Shown here: positions 9,756-19,690 of the stretch, in pieces | Layout: each line of letters opens with the position of its first letter | Position numbering within the stretch: the first letter of the stretch is position 1 | Assembly: GCA_016714365.1 (NCBI GenBank) | Contig: JADJNH010000005.1 | Coordinates: 1,712,501-1,776,500, forward strand | DNA: 64,000 bases | Origin: Candidatus Vicinibacter affinis | GTDB taxonomy: Bacteria; Bacteroidota; Bacteroidia; Chitinophagales; Saprospiraceae | Direction of reading: 5' to 3' | Program-made: the position numbers and the translations under genes | Notes under the pieces: generated by a model | Told to the model about the DNA's origin: nothing | The model's database searches: none | Seen by the model: only the letters and a program-made list of their open reading frames with translations

Positions 9756-12700
9756 TTATTTATTGATTAAGAAATTGATTTTAATAATAGTTTGGTTTAA
9801 TTGATTAACCGATTGCAGATAATTTAATTGTATATCGGTGGCGGTTTGAAGGGCTTGCAAGTATTCAATATAACCAATTTCGCCACTTTTAAAACTAACT
9901 TTGGCGGTGCTAATAATAATTTCGGCATTAGTTAATGCGGTTGATTTAAAGTAATTGTATTGAGACAAATTTTGATTATATTGCAGAAATGCGCTTTGCA
10001 ATTGATTTTGTAAGATCAGCTTTCCGTTATCAGCTTCCAATTGTAAAGCCCGCTGTTTGTATTCAAGAGATTTTATTTTGGAGGCATTGCTAAAGAAGGT
10101 AAGTGGAACACTTAAGCCTACGTTCAAGCCCTGAAATCGTTTACTGCCGTTAAAGTAAACGTCACTGCCATGTAAGGTTTGAGTGCCGATTAAGGATTGG
10201 TTAAAATAACCCAAATTAAAATCAGGCAACGTAGCTGCCACTTCAACTTTTTTGTTTTGCTCCGCAATGATGGCTCGTTGAAACAATTCTTTAATCAATG
10301 GATTATTTGAAATGAGCGTTGTGTCAATCGAAGTAGTTAAATGTAGTGGTTGCAAATTTTCACTAATTTTAATTGTAAATTCTTCGCTTTTGTTCAACAG
10401 CATTTTGAGCGAATTATATGCTGTTGCATAGTCAGTTTCGTTTTGTTTGATAAGCAAGAAAAATTGCTCCCGTTTGGTTTCTGCTGTGGTTTTCTCCAAC
10501 AAATTTGCTGCGCCTGATTTGTAACGCAAGGCAGAAGCACTCACAAATTCGTCATACAATTTGTCTATAGATAGCAAGTGAATTTTTATTTGCTGTAAAT
10601 ATTGCAAATGATAAAACCAGTATTGCACCTGTGCTTTTATATCGTTTACGGTTGCTTGCTGTTTTAATTCGCTACTTTGCAATTCAGCTTTATACAAACC
10701 TGATTTCGCAGTATAATATGTTGGGAATGGAATGGTTTGCGAAATCTGAAATGCTCTGTCTTGATTGATGCTGTTGTATTGCCCTAACTGAAAATTGACA
10801 TTTGTTTTAGGTAATTCAAATACCGATTTTTTCACGGTAGTGGATGACAGTACATTGAGTTGTTGTGCTTGAATTTCCAAATTGTTACTCAATGCTATTC
10901 TGATTGCCTCTTCAATTGAAATGGTTTTTGCAGTCTGTGTTTGACCATTTACCGTATTTAAAGAAAGTATTACAAAAATTAAGATGCTTACAGTCGAAAT
11001 CTTGATATTGACTTTCCTTTTTGTTGAGAAGATCAAATAAAGCAAAGGCAATACAAACATCGTTAAGAAAGTAGCCGTTAGCAAGCCTCCTATCACAACA
11101 GTTGCCAGTGGTTTTTGCACTTCTGCACCTGCGCCGTGTGATAAAGCCATTGGTAGAAAACCAAGTGAGGCAACCGTTGCCGTCATTAAAACGGGGCGTA
11201 AACGAATTTTTGTTCCTTCCTTGATTCTTTCCAAAACATCTGTCATGCCGTCTTTTTCCAATTGATTGAAAGTTCCGATTAACACTATACCGTTTAGTAC
11301 AGCTACTCCAAACAAAGCAATAAATCCTATACCTGCTGAAATACTGAATGGCATATCACGAATTAGTAAGGCGAACACACCACCTATAGCACTCATTGGT
11401 ATTGCGGTATATATTAACGTGGCTTGTTTAACAGAACTAAAAGTAAAATAGAGCAGCATAAAAATGAGAGTCAAGGCGATTGGTAATGCAATCATCAAGC
11501 GGTTACTTGCTGCTTGTAAGTTTTCAAACGTACCTCCATAAGTGTAATAATAGCCCTCGGGAAGTTTTACTCTGGCATTAAGTTCCTTTTGAATATTGGT
11601 AACAACACTCTCTACATCTCTGCCTTTTATATTAAAGCCTACTACAATTCTTCGTTTGCCATCTTCACGACTAATTTGTGCGGGACCCAATTCCATTTTG
11701 ATTTCAGCAACTTGAGATAATGGTATTTGTGTTCCATTGATAGTTGGAATATACAAGTGACTCACATCGTCAATGTTGTTGCGGTGAGTGCTGTCTAAGC
11801 GAACAACCAAATCAAATTTTCGTTCGTTTTCATACACAACACCTGCACTTCCTCCAGCGAAGGAAGTAGAAACAATGTGATTGATGTCCTCAATGTTTAA
11901 TCCATAATTGGCAATTTGCGAACGGTTGTATTTGATTACGATTTGTGGTAAACCTGCAACCCTTTCAACGCTTGGTTCTGTTGCGCCATCCACACTTTGT
12001 ACAACTGCATTTACCATATTGGCATAGCTTAAAAGTGTGTCCATATTTTCACCGAAGATTTTAACGGCAACATCTTGTCGAATACCTGTCATTAGTTCGT
12101 TGAACCTCATTTGTATAGGTTGATTTTTTTCAAAGAAAACGCCAGGAATTGTGTTGAGTTTTTCTTCAATTTCTTCTGCCAGCGCATCATACGAAATATC
12201 GAGTTTCCATTCGCTTTGTGGTTTTAGAATTATCATCATGTCCGTGGCTTCAGGCGGCATTGGGTCAGTTGGAACTTCGGCTGCTCCTGTTTTTCCAACT
12301 ACCATTTTTACTTCATCAAATTCTTTTATTATTCGGGATGCTTGCATAGAAGTTTCTAAACTTTGTGAAAGTGATGTGCCTTGCGGCAAAATACAATGAA
12401 ATGCAAAATCACCTTCCTGTAAAGTAGGAATAAATTCACCTCCCATTCTTGAAAATAGAAATACGGAAAATGTGAATACACCAACGGTAGCTATTACAAT
12501 AACTTTTTTGAAAAAGATTGCTTTTTCTAATAGAGGTGTATAAAGGTGCTGCAAAAAGTTCATCATTCTATCACTCAATGTTTGCTTGTGCGAAATGTTT
12601 TTAGAAAGAAACGCTGCACACATCATTGGAATATAGGTAAGTGATAAAATCAAAGCTCCAACAATTGCGAAAGATACAGTTTGAGCCATTGGGCTAAACA

Positions 12701-14117
12701 TTTTACCCTCAATTCCGACTAAAGTAAGTATGGGGATGTAAACAATTAGAATAATTATCTCACCAAACGCAGCACTGCTACGGATTTTCGAAGCAGAAAT
12801 AAAAACTTCATTGTCCATTTCCGTTTGAGAAAGTTTGCCAATTGCATTTCGCATTCCTAAATGGTGTAAAGTTGCTTCTACTATTATTACTGCGCCATCC
12901 ACAATCAAACCAAAGTCAATTGCTCCCAAGCTCATCAGATTTGCACTTACATCAAACACATTCATCATTCCCAAGGCAAACAGCATTGATAATGGAATGG
13001 CGGAAGCAACAATCAGACCTGCACGAAGATTTCCAAGAAACAAAACGAGAACAAAAATTACAATCAAAGCCCCTTCAATCAGGTTTTTTTCTACTGTTGA
13101 AATGGCACGGTTTACCAAATCTGTTCTATCTAAATATGGTTCTATAACTATGTCTTTTGGTAATGATTTTTGAATGTTTACCATTTTATCCTTAATTCGA
13201 CCAACCACATCAGCACTATTTGCGCCTTTTAGCATCATTACCACTCCACCTACTGCATCCACCTCACCGTTGTATGTCATTGCACCATATCTTACAGCGC
13301 TTCCTAAATGTACTTCTGCAACATCTTTTATTAAAATGGGTATTCCATTTGGATTTGATTTTACCAAAATGTTTTTAATGTCGTCAAATGAACCAATCAA
13401 ACCCACACCACGAATAAAATAAGCATTAGGTTTTTTGTCAATGTAGGCCCCGCCTGTATTTTCGTTATTTTTTTCTAAAGCTTTAAAAATTTCGGGAATG
13501 GTTATACCCATTGCAACTAAACGATCTGGGTTTATGGCAACTTCATATTGTTTCATTTGTCCGCCAAAACTGTTTACCTCTGCAATTCCCGGAGTTCCAT
13601 AAAGTTGGCGGGCAACAATCCAATCTTGCATTGTCCGCAAATCCATAGCTGTGTATTTGCTTTCACTATTTTTTATTGGGTGAATGATATATTGATAAAC
13701 TTCACCCAAACCTGTGCTAACTGGTGCTAATTCGGGTGTTCCAACCCCTTTAGGTATTTTACTTTCCGCTTCCTTGAGTCTTTCATTTATCAATTGGCGA
13801 GCAAAATAAATGTCTACTTTGTCATCAAATACGACAGTAATTACCGACAGCCCAAAACGAGAAATGCTCCTAAGTTCTTCCAAATCGGGTATGTTGGCAA
13901 TACTTTGCTCAATGGGGTAAGTTACCAACTGTTCTACCTCTTGTCCAGCAAGGGTGGGGCAAACTGTAATGATTTGCACCTGATTGTTGGTGATGTCGGG
14001 AACTGCATCGATAGGCAGTTTTGTTGCACTCCACACTCCCCAGATTATAAGAGAAAGTGTCATTAAAGAGATGATAAACTTATTTTTTATGCTGAACGCA
14101 ATTATATTATCTAACAT
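9756..14117 (-). CDS. czcA: CzcA-type RND heavy-metal pump fused to a TolC/CzcC-like channel
   Basis: A 1453-residue fusion. Residues 1 to about 1035 are a complete CusA/CzcA RND permease with 12 membrane helices; the proton-relay motif DFGLIVDGAVIIVE places Asp401, Asp407 and Glu414 exactly as in CzcA. Residues about 1060-1453 are an outer-membrane factor (TolC family) with two repeated helical/beta segments. Between them, a basic stretch (TKRKVNIK, 1032-1039) and a hydrophobic run end in NGQ at 1057-1059, which looks like a signal peptide. This kind of RND-OMF fusion is known in Bacteroidota; cleavage at the internal signal is inference. The partner adaptor czcB follows directly and a DUF6660 gene precedes it by 100 bases. 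D/D/E in helix 4 indicates divalent cations (Zn, Co, Cd, Ni) rather than Cu(I). Confidence 0.94.
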   Translation of the reverse strand: MLDNIIAFSIKNKFIISLMTLSLIIWGVWSATKLPIDAVPDITNNQVQIITVCPTLAGQEVEQLVTYPIEQSIANIPDLEELRSISRFGLSVITVVFDDKVDIYFARQLINERLKEAESKIPKGVGTPELAPVSTGLGEVYQYIIHPIKNSESKYTAMDLRTMQDWIVARQLYGTPGIAEVNSFGGQMKQYEVAINPDRLVAMGITIPEIFKALEKNNENTGGAYIDKKPNAYFIRGVGLIGSFDDIKNILVKSNPNGIPILIKDVAEVHLGSAVRYGAMTYNGEVDAVGGVVMMLKGANSADVVGRIKDKMVNIQKSLPKDIVIEPYLDRTDLVNRAISTVEKNLIEGALIVIFVLVLFLGNLRAGLIVASAIPLSMLFALGMMNVFDVSANLMSLGAIDFGLIVDGAVIIVEATLHHLGMRNAIGKLSQTEMDNEVFISASKIRSSAAFGEIIILIVYIPILTLVGIEGKMFSPMAQTVSFAIVGALILSLTYIPMMCAAFLSKNISHKQTLSDRMMNFLQHLYTPLLEKAIFFKKVIVIATVGVFTFSVFLFSRMGGEFIPTLQEGDFAFHCILPQGTSLSQSLETSMQASRIIKEFDEVKMVVGKTGAAEVPTDPMPPEATDMMIILKPQSEWKLDISYDALAEEIEEKLNTIPGVFFEKNQPIQMRFNELMTGIRQDVAVKIFGENMDTLLSYANMVNAVVQSVDGATEPSVERVAGLPQIVIKYNRSQIANYGLNIEDINHIVSTSFAGGSAGVVYENERKFDLVVRLDSTHRNNIDDVSHLYIPTINGTQIPLSQVAEIKMELGPAQISREDGKRRIVVGFNIKGRDVESVVTNIQKELNARVKLPEGYYYTYGGTFENLQAASNRLMIALPIALTLIFMLLYFTFSSVKQATLIYTAIPMSAIGGVFALLIRDMPFSISAGIGFIALFGVAVLNGIVLIGTFNQLEKDGMTDVLERIKEGTKIRLRPVLMTATVASLGFLPMALSHGAGAEVQKPLATVVIGGLLTATFLTMFVLPLLYLIFSTKRKVNIKISTVSILIFVILSLNTVNGQTQTAKTISIEEAIRIALSNNLEIQAQQLNVLSSTTVKKSVFELPKTNVNFQLGQYNSINQDRAFQISQTIPFPTYYTAKSGLYKAELQSSELKQQATVNDIKAQVQYWFYHLQYLQQIKIHLLSIDKLYDEFVSASALRYKSGAANLLEKTTAETKREQFFLLIKQNETDYATAYNSLKMLLNKSEEFTIKISENLQPLHLTTSIDTTLISNNPLIKELFQRAIIAEQNKKVEVAATLPDFNLGYFNQSLIGTQTLHGSDVYFNGSKRFQGLNVGLSVPLTFFSNASKIKSLEYKQRALQLEADNGKLILQNQLQSAFLQYNQNLSQYNYFKSTALTNAEIIISTAKVSFKSGEIGYIEYLQALQTATDIQLNYLQSVNQLNQTIIKINFLINK

Positions 14118-14217
14118 TTGTTTGACCAGTTTAATGAATAATTACAAAATAACTTTCGCTGAATGAACAACGTAAGTAGTATTTATTGTCATGCCTAAGC
14201 ACAACAATGGAAATCCA

Positions 14218-14541
14218 TTAACTGATTTTGGGAGGTTGCCAGATTGATATATATACCTCCGGAATGAAGTTGGTGGGATAAAATGAAAAGACTTTATTAT
14301 CTTCTTGAACCCTGGGTAATAAAAAATAACTATGGAATTGGAAGTCAACGAAATGTCCACAACATGCACAAATGCAAAATGGTGTGCAGTGGTCTGAAGA
14401 GCTATTGTGGTCAGAATGATCAGAAGTTGGAAGAAACGAGGTGTCAGTAGAAATAAATCTTCCCTCTATATCATCAGCGCATGGCATAATTGATAATGCC
14501 ATAAGATAAAAACTGAAGATGTAGATCAATATTCTTTTCAC
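14218..14541 (-). CDS. DUF6660-like small Cys/His-rich protein at head of metal operon
   Basis: A small protein (107 residues from the GTG at 14541; 116 if the GTG at 14568 is used) with an N-terminal hydrophobic segment followed by a His/Asp/Ser stretch (SDHSDHNSSSDH), a cysteine cluster CTPFCICACC at about residues 52-61, and a C-terminal SIWQPPKIS. This layout matches the small proteins (DUF6660) that Bacteroidota carry directly upstream of CusA/CzcA pumps. Cys and His clustering suggest periplasmic metal binding or sensing, which is inference. The GTG at 14541 is preferred because its N-terminus gives a normal signal sequence (VKRILIYIF); a TATATTTG promoter-like box lies just upstream of it. 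Confidence 0.72.
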   Translation of the reverse strand: MKRILIYIFSFYLMALSIMPCADDIEGRFISTDTSFLPTSDHSDHNSSSDHCTPFCICACCGHFVDFQFHSYFLLPRVQEDNKVFSFYPTNFIPEVYISIWQPPKIS

Positions 14542-14690
14542 TAGGCAAATATACAAAATTATACTCACTTTGAATTAATCGTGGAATTTATTGAATTTAT
14601 TGTTACGCCTTACAATTTTTAATTCTTTTGGGCTTAACAAATTAATTTGAAGATTATGTAATTTGTAATAACTAATAATTGTCAAACACC

Positions 14691-14705
14691 TTGACTAATA
14701 GTCAA
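14691..14705. promoter_or_regulatory. Perfect palindrome upstream of metal-efflux operon, possible operator
   Basis: TTGACTAATAGTCAA is a perfect 7+1+7 palindrome about 150 bases upstream of the DUF6660 start, in the 220-base gap that must hold the operon's promoter. A related half-site, GTTTGACAATTATTAG on the minus strand, lies next to it. No T-run follows on the minus strand, so it is a poor terminator for the upstream gene. No regulator gene is linked. Confidence 0.35.
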
Positions 14706-14788
14706 AAAAAGTTAAGCCAGAAGAGGAGATTTTGTATTCCAATATACAACCATTTTTAAGTAATAAATTTTTAGGCTTGAATATCTGT

Positions 14789-16165
14789 TTATTTACAATC
14801 GCAACCACGATCATTGCCATCTGAAACTACACCAAGCAAACACACTGTTTTGCCATTGAATTTTCCTTCCCGATATCCTCTTTGTTTACAATATTCCTGG
14901 CAGGTGGCATCGCAAGCGGAACCGGTATTATTGCTCGAATTTCCGGTAGCGCACGAACAACAACAATCTGATAAGGCAATCGCCCATAATAGTTGTGTTT
15001 CAGTACCGACGATGAAAGTATGTGCTTCAATTGAATTCAACGAAGTTAAAGGTACATTACTGAAATTGTTAAAATTGAATGCCGCAACTTTTGACTTATC
15101 TGCTCTTGTTGCGTCCAGACAAGGGGCATAAGGGGCCAGTGCAGTGGATGCTGTATTCAAATGTGCTGAAATTACAGAGGCCACGGCAGCGGGCATGGGA
15201 ACAGGCATGCACTGCTGAGCGGAAGCCCATGCTTGCGCTGCGCCAAGATGTACTCCTGCAACAAATAAAGCAATTGGTTGAACACCATTGTCACATTTAA
15301 ATGGAGCACGACTTATTGCGGTTTGTAATTCTTTTATAATAATTTCTATTTCCCTGCTGATCGTTGCAGAGGACATGGTTCTTAATTCACTTTCAAGTTT
15401 TCTGAGTTTGAAGAGGTCATAGTTTAAACAGTTTTCATAATCTTTAAAAACATCCAACGCTGTCCGTAAATGTGCTTGCATGGCTGATATCCCAATTGCT
15501 GTAGGAAAGGCTGGCTCTGTAGCGCTTCTTCCCCATGCAGACCCCAGAAGTTGACTGGCGTAATAGAATGTGGATAGTTCAAATCTGCAATACAGTTTAT
15601 TTTCGTGAGTTCTATTTGATGGGCCTGAGTTGTTGGGTTTCCTTGTCCAAGTTTGATTTCCCCATGTGATGGTTTGCAGGTCGGAAGAAACGTTTGCATA
15701 AGTATTCCAGGCTGTTGCGAATATCTGACCGGAAGAATACCAATATCCGGAAGAACTTCCGTTTGAAAATTTGAACTCCAGATTTTTTCCTGTTTGACTA
15801 ATACTTGCAACATTTGCCTGATCGCTGTTGACATACCAAGTGCCACTGATGTCACCATAATTCATGGTGGGATTGCGTGTCCAGTTTTGGTTATTCCAGG
15901 TGATGGTGTTTCCGTCAGCAGACAAATTTGCATAGGCATTCCAGTCAGATGCATAAATTTGACCGGATTGAGTAAAATATCCTTTTGACTGGTTACCTGA
16001 ATAACTAAAATTTAAATATTGTTGGTTTTGCGTAATTAAGCAGGGAGCATCTGCTTGTCCATTTATATACCACGTGCCTGCCAGTTGTGGATAAGTCTGA
16101 GCAAAAATGTGCTGGAATGAAATCAGCACAACCAACAAAATAAGTGATTTAGAAAATAGATTCAT
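14789..16165 (-). CDS. Secreted protein with duplicated N-terminal domain and Cys-rich tail
   Basis: Not recognised as a named family. Residues 1-22 are a signal peptide ending IFAQ. Two tandem copies of a roughly 75-residue beta domain follow (about 25-95 and 103-175), each beginning GTWY(I/V)N and containing SGQI(Y/F)A and NxxTWxNQxWTR; they look like one lipocalin-like or cache-like beta unit duplicated. A helical central region (about 195-390) with Cys at intervals is followed by a tail with CCCSC and several further Cys (CDATCQEYCKQRGY ... GCDCK), suggesting a disulfide-stabilised knot. No T9SS domain is seen. It is alone in its transcription unit and lies next to a T9SS cargo gene. Function unknown; an envelope or extracellular binding role is a guess. 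Confidence 0.8.
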   Translation of the reverse strand: MNLFSKSLILLVVLISFQHIFAQTYPQLAGTWYINGQADAPCLITQNQQYLNFSYSGNQSKGYFTQSGQIYASDWNAYANLSADGNTITWNNQNWTRNPTMNYGDISGTWYVNSDQANVASISQTGKNLEFKFSNGSSSGYWYSSGQIFATAWNTYANVSSDLQTITWGNQTWTRKPNNSGPSNRTHENKLYCRFELSTFYYASQLLGSAWGRSATEPAFPTAIGISAMQAHLRTALDVFKDYENCLNYDLFKLRKLESELRTMSSATISREIEIIIKELQTAISRAPFKCDNGVQPIALFVAGVHLGAAQAWASAQQCMPVPMPAAVASVISAHLNTASTALAPYAPCLDATRADKSKVAAFNFNNFSNVPLTSLNSIEAHTFIVGTETQLLWAIALSDCCCSCATGNSSNNTGSACDATCQEYCKQRGYREGKFNGKTVCLLGVVSDGNDRGCDCK

Positions 16166-16337
16166 GGTCTTTTTTTATTCAAGGAATGACAAAAGTTACC
16201 ACCACATAAGAATGCGCTTCGATCTACACTTCCACAAAGTACAATTATTTAAGTAATTGAATCAATTTACTTGTATAATCTAGACATCAATCTCCGTTTG
16301 AATTGATCATATATAGGTTGGGAATGAAAGTAATTAA

Positions 16338-18887
16338 TTAGTTGACCAAAAACTTTCCACAGCTAATTTTCTCTTTTCCATAAAGCATCACTGAATACAA
16401 TCCACTTTTTAGATTCGTCCTTTCCAATGATATTTGTTTGGTACCGAAGCCTGAATTTATTTTTTCTGAATAAACCATTTTGCCCATTGCATCATAAATT
16501 TCCAATTGAGCATAAATTCCTCTTGAAGGGATTTCTATATTGAAGTTCCCATTATTCGGGTTGGGGGTGATTACCAGCTGATCTGCAGGTGAATTAAATT
16601 CTATCGTACCTGTGGTTTCTATTTCTCCTACCTTCATTCCATTTCCAAAACTGCTGACCCACATTTCATTTAGTTTATACGGATTGAAAAACACTCGTTC
16701 AGGTTGTCTGAAAGGGTAGGAAGTAACCAACCTCCAATTGGGTAAATCATTATTCATGTCATCATTGACCCAGAGCCCCTGCGTTTCTGTAGTCAGATAA
16801 GCCTGTGTAAGTTTTTTGGGATTGAAAGTAATGGAAGTCACACGATCAAATTGTATGCCGGTTAGTTTGGTCCAATTTGCCCCCCTGTCTTTTGTTTTGT
16901 ACAATCCTCCCAGGCCGTTCGGCGCACCGCCCCATCCGCTGAAAACGCAGACATACCAGGTGTTTTGGTCAGGATCATTGGGGTCTATCACAATGTCTTT
17001 TGTCCAATAATTCATGGAAGCATTGCCCACATCTTTCCAGGTATTTGTCATAGGGTCGTACAAGAATACTCCGGAGCTTGCAGTAAATGCGCCTGATGAA
17101 TTTCTCCTTCCGGAAAAGGTGCATACCATTTTGCCATCTTTAAGTACGGCAATTGCTGCAGGATGCCCTTCAGTGCGTGCTGGGTTGGGAAGTTTGGTCC
17201 AGGTGGACGCAACCAGATTATTCAGATTGTTGGTCATGTAAATGCCACCCTGCTGATTGCCTGGTGTTCCTCCGTAATGGATGACGGAAGCATACATTCT
17301 GTTTTTGTTGTTCGGATCTTTAGCCAACCAAAACACAGGATGATTAAATACCCGAAGATTGTTCCAGCTTACACCACGATCCATGGAATAAATAATTTTT
17401 CCATTGGCATCATTTGCATCGAGCTGTGCATCAGCAAGTCGGGTACTTTGATACATGTCATGGATGTTGGAGCAAGCACCAAACAATATGCCATCTGCTG
17501 ATTCTTCCAGACGGTAAAGTGAGTTGACTGAAAAACCGCTGTACTGATATCCCCAACTGTTTCCCGCATTGGTACTTCTGATACCACCAATGTCGCTAAA
17601 GCATGCGATCATATTATTCTCATCTTGCCAGCTCACCTGCCAGCAGGTGGTGTTTTCCAGACCGATGCTGTGGTAGGCTTTATTTTTGGGGGTAGAACTT
17701 CCTGCAGGATGTTCATCTGCCGCATGTACGTATGCTTGACGCCAATTATTACCTCCATCGCTGCTGAGTTGTACGTTGCTGTAATTGGTAAACATCACTT
17801 TTCCTGAATTGAAAGGCGCTACAGTAATGCCGAAACAGGTTTCACTCCAGCTCCAGTTTTTATCGCCTCCAAAACCTTCCCATCCGGTGACGATGTTTGC
17901 ATTATTGGTGGTGTTGAATTTTTTTGACCAGTTGGATCCGCCATTGGTGGATTGGAATACCAGTGGAACGCCCAAAGCATTGTCATGACCACCCAGATAA
18001 ATCGTATCCACATCATTTGATGCCATGGCCGCATACATAAGATAGTCGTTGGAGAAATTAATTCCGGTTGATTTTGCTGTCCAGGTTCCACTCGCATTTT
18101 CCATGGTGTAAACTCCTTTCCCAAATCCTGAATAATCCCAGGGCATTACCCCGTTGTACACATCTCCTGAACTCGCTGTGATGCATACGAACCTGGTTGT
18201 GCCTGCTTCCTTACCTCCTGCAAATGACCAGATCAATTGACCGTTAGGCAATCCTTTGTTGGGCATGAGGCCAAAGCTGGTTCCGCCATTTGTAGAAAAC
18301 ACAATGCCTTCGTTGGTTCCGATGTAAATATTCAGACCGTCAAAAAATACACCACCCATGATCAGGCCTGCTCCATTGCTGGCTGCATGTCTTACCAGCT
18401 TCAGAGTGCTTCCGCCATCGTTGGTGATTAAAATATCACCATAGGCACCAATGAGGACTTGTTGTGGATTTTGGTAATTTGCTTTCATGGTATAGACATT
18501 GCCATAAGTGTTCACATTGTATGCGCTGATGGGTAGCCAGGTATTTCCACCATCGGTAGTTTTAACCGGAAATCCGCTGTTTCCATCGTTAAAATTGCTG
18601 TAGGCAATTTTAGGATCTTTGGTAAATTCATAAGTGGAGGTATTGAACACCTGCAGTTTGGTAAAATCAATTTGGTCATAGTGTCTTCCAAAATCTGTGC
18701 TGTGAAAAAGTGTGCTCAGATCACAGCTCACATAAAACTCGTTGTCATTTGCCGGATTAATTGTCGGAAAGAAAAGAGCTCCACCGCCCCCTATGCCTCG
18801 TGGTGCAAAACTTTTAGGCTGTGCATGAATATTCAATCCGAGGAGTGAAAATAGAAGTACGGAGAAAATCAGTTGTATTGTTTTCAT
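16338..18887 (-). CDS. Secreted BNR/sortilin-type beta-propeller protein with T9SS type A sorting domain
   Basis: 849 residues. A signal peptide (residues 1-22, cleavage before Gln) is followed by repeated blades carrying Asp-box/BNR-like motifs (TTDGGNTW, TNDGGS, STNGGSNW, SSDGGNNW, SMDRGVSW, TKDRGANW), as in sialidase, photosystem-stability and VPS10/sortilin-like propellers and many xyloglucanase (GH74) relatives. The last 80 residues are a T9SS type A C-terminal domain (VITPNPNNGNFNIEI ... LKSGLYSVMLYGKEKI), so the protein is exported across the outer membrane and probably surface-attached. No clear catalytic pair of GH74 Asp residues can be assigned, so enzyme activity is open. The gene is monocistronic. 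Confidence 0.9.
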   Translation of the reverse strand: MKTIQLIFSVLLFSLLGLNIHAQPKSFAPRGIGGGGALFFPTINPANDNEFYVSCDLSTLFHSTDFGRHYDQIDFTKLQVFNTSTYEFTKDPKIAYSNFNDGNSGFPVKTTDGGNTWLPISAYNVNTYGNVYTMKANYQNPQQVLIGAYGDILITNDGGSTLKLVRHAASNGAGLIMGGVFFDGLNIYIGTNEGIVFSTNGGTSFGLMPNKGLPNGQLIWSFAGGKEAGTTRFVCITASSGDVYNGVMPWDYSGFGKGVYTMENASGTWTAKSTGINFSNDYLMYAAMASNDVDTIYLGGHDNALGVPLVFQSTNGGSNWSKKFNTTNNANIVTGWEGFGGDKNWSWSETCFGITVAPFNSGKVMFTNYSNVQLSSDGGNNWRQAYVHAADEHPAGSSTPKNKAYHSIGLENTTCWQVSWQDENNMIACFSDIGGIRSTNAGNSWGYQYSGFSVNSLYRLEESADGILFGACSNIHDMYQSTRLADAQLDANDANGKIIYSMDRGVSWNNLRVFNHPVFWLAKDPNNKNRMYASVIHYGGTPGNQQGGIYMTNNLNNLVASTWTKLPNPARTEGHPAAIAVLKDGKMVCTFSGRRNSSGAFTASSGVFLYDPMTNTWKDVGNASMNYWTKDIVIDPNDPDQNTWYVCVFSGWGGAPNGLGGLYKTKDRGANWTKLTGIQFDRVTSITFNPKKLTQAYLTTETQGLWVNDDMNNDLPNWRLVTSYPFRQPERVFFNPYKLNEMWVSSFGNGMKVGEIETTGTIEFNSPADQLVITPNPNNGNFNIEIPSRGIYAQLEIYDAMGKMVYSEKINSGFGTKQISLERTNLKSGLYSVMLYGKEKISCGKFLVN

Positions 18888-19096
18888 TTATTTGTTTGAT
18901 GCATGAATGGAAAATAATAAATAATCCGGATTAAAGCCGAATATACAGACTTTGAATACTATTTAGACAGTTCAGGGAAAATTAGATTAGATCGGTCTAT
19001 TTAATACAGACCTGATTCGAAGAAGAATTGCTGCCTGCAGAGAATAATTAATTAAGGCAATATTTTATCTTAGAAAATATTCAGAAAATAATTTTA

Positions 19097-19690
19097 TCAT
19101 AATTTCTTTTGCCACATTTTCAGTTTGTATTCTTCATACGAATACTGCAGTTCGTAGCTGTCAGGAACTTCATCCAAATAACTGAAGTAAGTCACTAATT
19201 TGGTACCCGCGGGCATTTTATCCAATTCTGTTTTCACATAAAGGGAATATTCTTCATAAAGTTTTTTACTCCATGCCTGACTGTCATCCATTCTGCCTGT
19301 GTGATCGAGATGCTCATGAAATGAATTAAAAAAATAAAAGGCATCATAGTCACCAAATGAAATGGATGTGATGTTGGAGTGGATAAAATCAATTTTTGTT
19401 AAATCATGTTTTTTGGCTAGCCGGATGGCAATGTTATTCAGATGACTCCTTTGTTCCACACCAATATAAAAAGCATCGGTGCAGGCAGATCCGATCATAC
19501 AAAATTTTCCTGCACCCGAACCAATGTCCAGTATTTTAGTTTCTTGGTGGTCTGCAAGGTAGGTTGCAGCAAGTTTGGCAATTTTGATTGGGGTGAAATG
19601 AAATTCCGAGTCGGCCTGAATTTGTTTTGGGAACATCATGTCGAACTCACGATCTTCTATTTCTTCATTACGACTGATTGCTTTAAACAA
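19097..19690 (-). CDS. SAM-dependent methyltransferase, start unclear
   Basis: A class I methyltransferase: the SAM-binding motif I reads ILDIGSGAGKFC, followed by an acidic residue after strand 2 (GVEQ) and an NSFHEH motif at the strand 4 position. Substrate unknown. The coordinates use a TTG start, but the same frame stays open for 44 codons further upstream (to 19822) and that stretch reads like protein (for example SPQYWDWSTSHFKNLFK). No ATG, GTG or better TTG occurs there; a TAA closes the frame just before an ATT codon at 19819. So either initiation is at ATT or TTG, or a small indel has removed the original start. It stands alone between secreted-protein genes. Confidence 0.75.
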   Translation of the reverse strand: MFKAISRNEEIEDREFDMMFPKQIQADSEFHFTPIKIAKLAATYLADHQETKILDIGSGAGKFCMIGSACTDAFYIGVEQRSHLNNIAIRLAKKHDLTKIDFIHSNITSISFGDYDAFYFFNSFHEHLDHTGRMDDSQAWSKKLYEEYSLYVKTELDKMPAGTKLVTYFSYLDEVPDSYELQYSYEEYKLKMWQKKL

